Assembly: GCF_025961475.1 (NCBI RefSeq)
Contig: NZ_JAOQNS010000008.1
Coordinates: forward strand, 62,001 to 126,000
DNA length: 64,000 bases
Reading direction: 5' to 3'
Source: Rhodobium gokarnense
GTDB taxonomy: Bacteria; Pseudomonadota; Alphaproteobacteria; Rhizobiales; Rhodobiaceae
The notes beneath the pieces were generated by a model. The model did no database searches and was not told the origin of the DNA. It saw only the letters and a program-made list of their open reading frames with translations. A program made the translations under genes and the position numbers. Shown one piece after another: positions 62,324 through 64,000 of the stretch. Within the stretch, counting starts at the first letter, position 1. Each line of letters starts with the position of its first letter.

Positions 62324-64000
62324 TGTCAGGAATGTTCAAGAAAGTCGTCTGGCTTGCCGGCATGCCCCGCTCGGGGACGAACTGGGCCTCCCAGATCTTC
62401 GCGTCCCACCCCGACGTGAGGCTCAAGTTCTGCCCGCTGTTTTCCTATCCCTTCAAGAATGCCTGCGACGAAAACAGCACGGCGGACGACTGGAACAAGC
62501 TGTTTGAAGCCGTCTACACCACGAGCGACGCGTATCTCGACCAGGAGTACCTTCGCAAGGACGGTCTTCTGCCGACGTTCGAGGAAAAGTCGGACGCTCC
62601 AAGCGTCCTGTGCATCAAGTCGACCCGGTACCACCATCTGCTGCCGAACCTCCTCGACCTCGTTCCCGAGCTTCACCTTGTCGTCCTGGTCCGCAATCCC
62701 GCAGCGTCCATCCATTCCTGGCTGACCAACCCGCATGAGTTTCCGGACGGCGCCGATCCGGCGACGGAATGGCGTTCAGGCGCCTGCCGCAAGACCGGCA
62801 CCGGAGAGTTCTGGGGGTTCGACGACTGGAAGGCCGTCACACGGCAGCAACTGGCCCTTGCCCGTGCCCGGCCGGACAGGGTCACGGTGGTGGTCTACGA
62901 AGACCTGGTGCGCGATGCCGGCGGTGAGACCGCGCGCCTGTTCGATCGTCTCGGCCTCGATTTGCATCCCCAGACAAGCGCATTCCTGACGGCGTCCCAA
63001 TCGTCCAACAAGAGCCACAAGCGGGCGGTGTTCAAGGATCCCAACGTCTCGGAGCGTTGGACCGGGGAGATCGATCCGGAGATCCGCTACACGATCGGCC
63101 GGGAGCTCGTCGGCACCCCGCTCGCGCGTTTTTGCGACGCCCGGACCCTGGCCGTCGGAGCGGGCTGGCGAGGACCCAAAGGACCCCTGCGCCTCGGGCC
63201 GACAAAGGCGAAACTCGACGATCTTGCCGCCTTCGGCGGTCCCCCGCTGTTCGACCGGACGCAGCCGCGCCCGATCGGACAGCTCGCAAAGCCGTCTTCC
63301 ACGGCCTTCTCCCGCTACGTGGACACGATCTACGAAGAACGCCGCTGGTCCAACAACGGTGCCCTGGTGCGAACCCTGGAGCATCGCCTCGCCGAGTACC
63401 ACGGCGTTGAGCACTGCGTGACCTTCGCCAATGCCTCGCTCGCGATCGTCGCGCTGCTGAAGTCCGTGGCGCTGCCGACCGCACGCGAAATCATCTTGCC
63501 GGCATTCACCTATGTGGGCCTGCCGCACATCATCGTATGGTCCGGCTACCAACCACGGTTTTGCGATATCGACGAGCGGACCCAGTCCTTGTCGCCATCC
63601 GCAGTCGAAGCGGCCGTGACGGAGGAGACGGCTGCGATTCTCGCCGTCCATCAGGTGAACGCGCCGTGCGATCACGAATGGTTTGCGGACTTCTCGTCGA
63701 GAACGGGCGTTCCCGTGGTGTACGATTCCGTTCACGCGCTCGGCTGCAGCCTGCCCGATGGAACGCCGATCGGCGGGCTCGGCGAAGCCGAAGTGTTCAG
63801 CCTGCACGCGACGAAGATCCTGAACGGCTTCGAAGGCGGTTACATCACGACGAACAACCCGGACCTTGCGCACACGCTGAAGAGCCTGCGGAATTTCGGC
63901 TACACGACCGAGATATCCACGGATGCGATAGGCCTGAACGGCAAGCTGAACGAAGTCCACGCCGCCATGGCCCTTGCGTCCCTGGAACAGGTCGACACGG
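62323..64000 (+). CDS. fusion: sulfotransferase plus DegT/DnrJ/EryC1 aminotransferase (3' end outside window)
   Basis: A single frame runs without a stop from ATG 62323 to the window edge (559 residues seen). Residues about 1-270 are a sulfotransferase: PAPS loop GMPRSGTNW at 13-21 and 3'-phosphate motif VVLVRNPAASIHSW with Arg124 and Ser132. Residues about 330-559 begin a DegT/DnrJ/EryC1 aminotransferase: RWSNNGALVRTLEHRLAEYHGVEHCVTFANASLA, YDSVHALGC and SLHATKILNGFEGG, where Lys498 is the PLP lysine. The aminotransferase half is cut by the window end. It would transfer amino groups to a keto-sugar and sulfate a glycan, perhaps on one product. Confidence 0.88.
   Translation, partial: MSGMFKKVVWLAGMPRSGTNWASQIFASHPDVRLKFCPLFSYPFKNACDENSTADDWNKLFEAVYTTSDAYLDQEYLRKDGLLPTFEEKSDAPSVLCIKSTRYHHLLPNLLDLVPELHLVVLVRNPAASIHSWLTNPHEFPDGADPATEWRSGACRKTGTGEFWGFDDWKAVTRQQLALARARPDRVTVVVYEDLVRDAGGETARLFDRLGLDLHPQTSAFLTASQSSNKSHKRAVFKDPNVSERWTGEIDPEIRYTIGRELVGTPLARFCDARTLAVGAGWRGPKGPLRLGPTKAKLDDLAAFGGPPLFDRTQPRPIGQLAKPSSTAFSRYVDTIYEERRWSNNGALVRTLEHRLAEYHGVEHCVTFANASLAIVALLKSVALPTAREIILPAFTYVGLPHIIVWSGYQPRFCDIDERTQSLSPSAVEAAVTEETAAILAVHQVNAPCDHEWFADFSSRTGVPVVYDSVHALGCSLPDGTPIGGLGEAEVFSLHATKILNGFEGGYITTNNPDLAHTLKSLRNFGYTTEISTDAIGLNGKLNEVHAAMALASLEQVDT

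Noticed and set aside
1-64000. tRNA, rRNA, CRISPR or phage genes
   Set aside because: I saw no conserved T-arm sequences, rRNA blocks, regularly spaced repeats or integrase/structural phage proteins.

Overview
The window is about 64 kb of GC-rich DNA from an alphaproteobacterium, most likely a member of the Hyphomicrobiales (Rhizobiales). I base this on the ffh-rpsP-rimM-trmD block, the NAGGN osmolyte genes, a fused TAXI-TRAP permease, dispersed palindromic repeats of rhizobial type and dense ATGA-type gene overlaps. The genus cannot be named from sequence reading alone. I saw no rRNA, tRNA, CRISPR array or transposase.

Region 1 (1-4.8 kb) holds a cold-shock protein and the four-gene Anbu operon: proteasome-like protease, transglutaminase-like protein, alpha-E protein and circularly permuted ATP-grasp. 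This is a conserved but still poorly understood predicted peptide-synthesis/proteolysis system. Region 2 (5.2-15 kb) is a compatible-solute island. A glucosylglycerate phosphorylase faces a five-gene operon that joins NAGGN synthesis (asnO, ngg, M42 peptidase) to glucosylglycerate synthesis (phosphatase, GpgS-like transferase). A MarR regulator diverges from it across a palindrome-rich leader. Region 3 (15-26.5 kb) is an export island: TetR, RND adaptor and pump, outer-membrane lipoprotein, Bcr/CflA carrier, MacA and MacB.

Region 4 (26.5-39 kb) is mostly housekeeping: folK-folB-folP, trmD, rimM, rpsP and ffh with two inserted GNAT genes, then an Rrf2 regulator, the YggS PLP protein, a DUF924 protein, a CobW/COG0523 GTPase and a D,D-carboxypeptidase. 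At its start is a secreted protein whose C-terminus closely resembles the eukaryotic VHL beta domain. Region 5 (39.6-49.6 kb) has a TAXI-TRAP uptake system, an M20 amidohydrolase, a PLP dehydratase with a very long acidic tail, leuB and asd. Between leuB and asd lie repeats and a possible Thr/Lys-rich leader peptide.

Region 6 (49.9 kb to the end) is a surface-glycan or secondary-modification locus: three glycosyltransferases, a nucleotide-sugar dehydratase, a reductase/epimerase, two methyltransferases, a DUF1796-like protein, a sulfotransferase and, at the right edge, one open frame that joins a sulfotransferase to a DegT/DnrJ/EryC1 aminotransferase. The likely product is a sulfated, methylated and aminated sugar structure, but no product can be deduced. 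The strongest candidates for something new are the sulfotransferase-aminotransferase fusion, the bacterial VHL-like domain, the structured leader of the joint osmolyte operon and the possible asd leader peptide.
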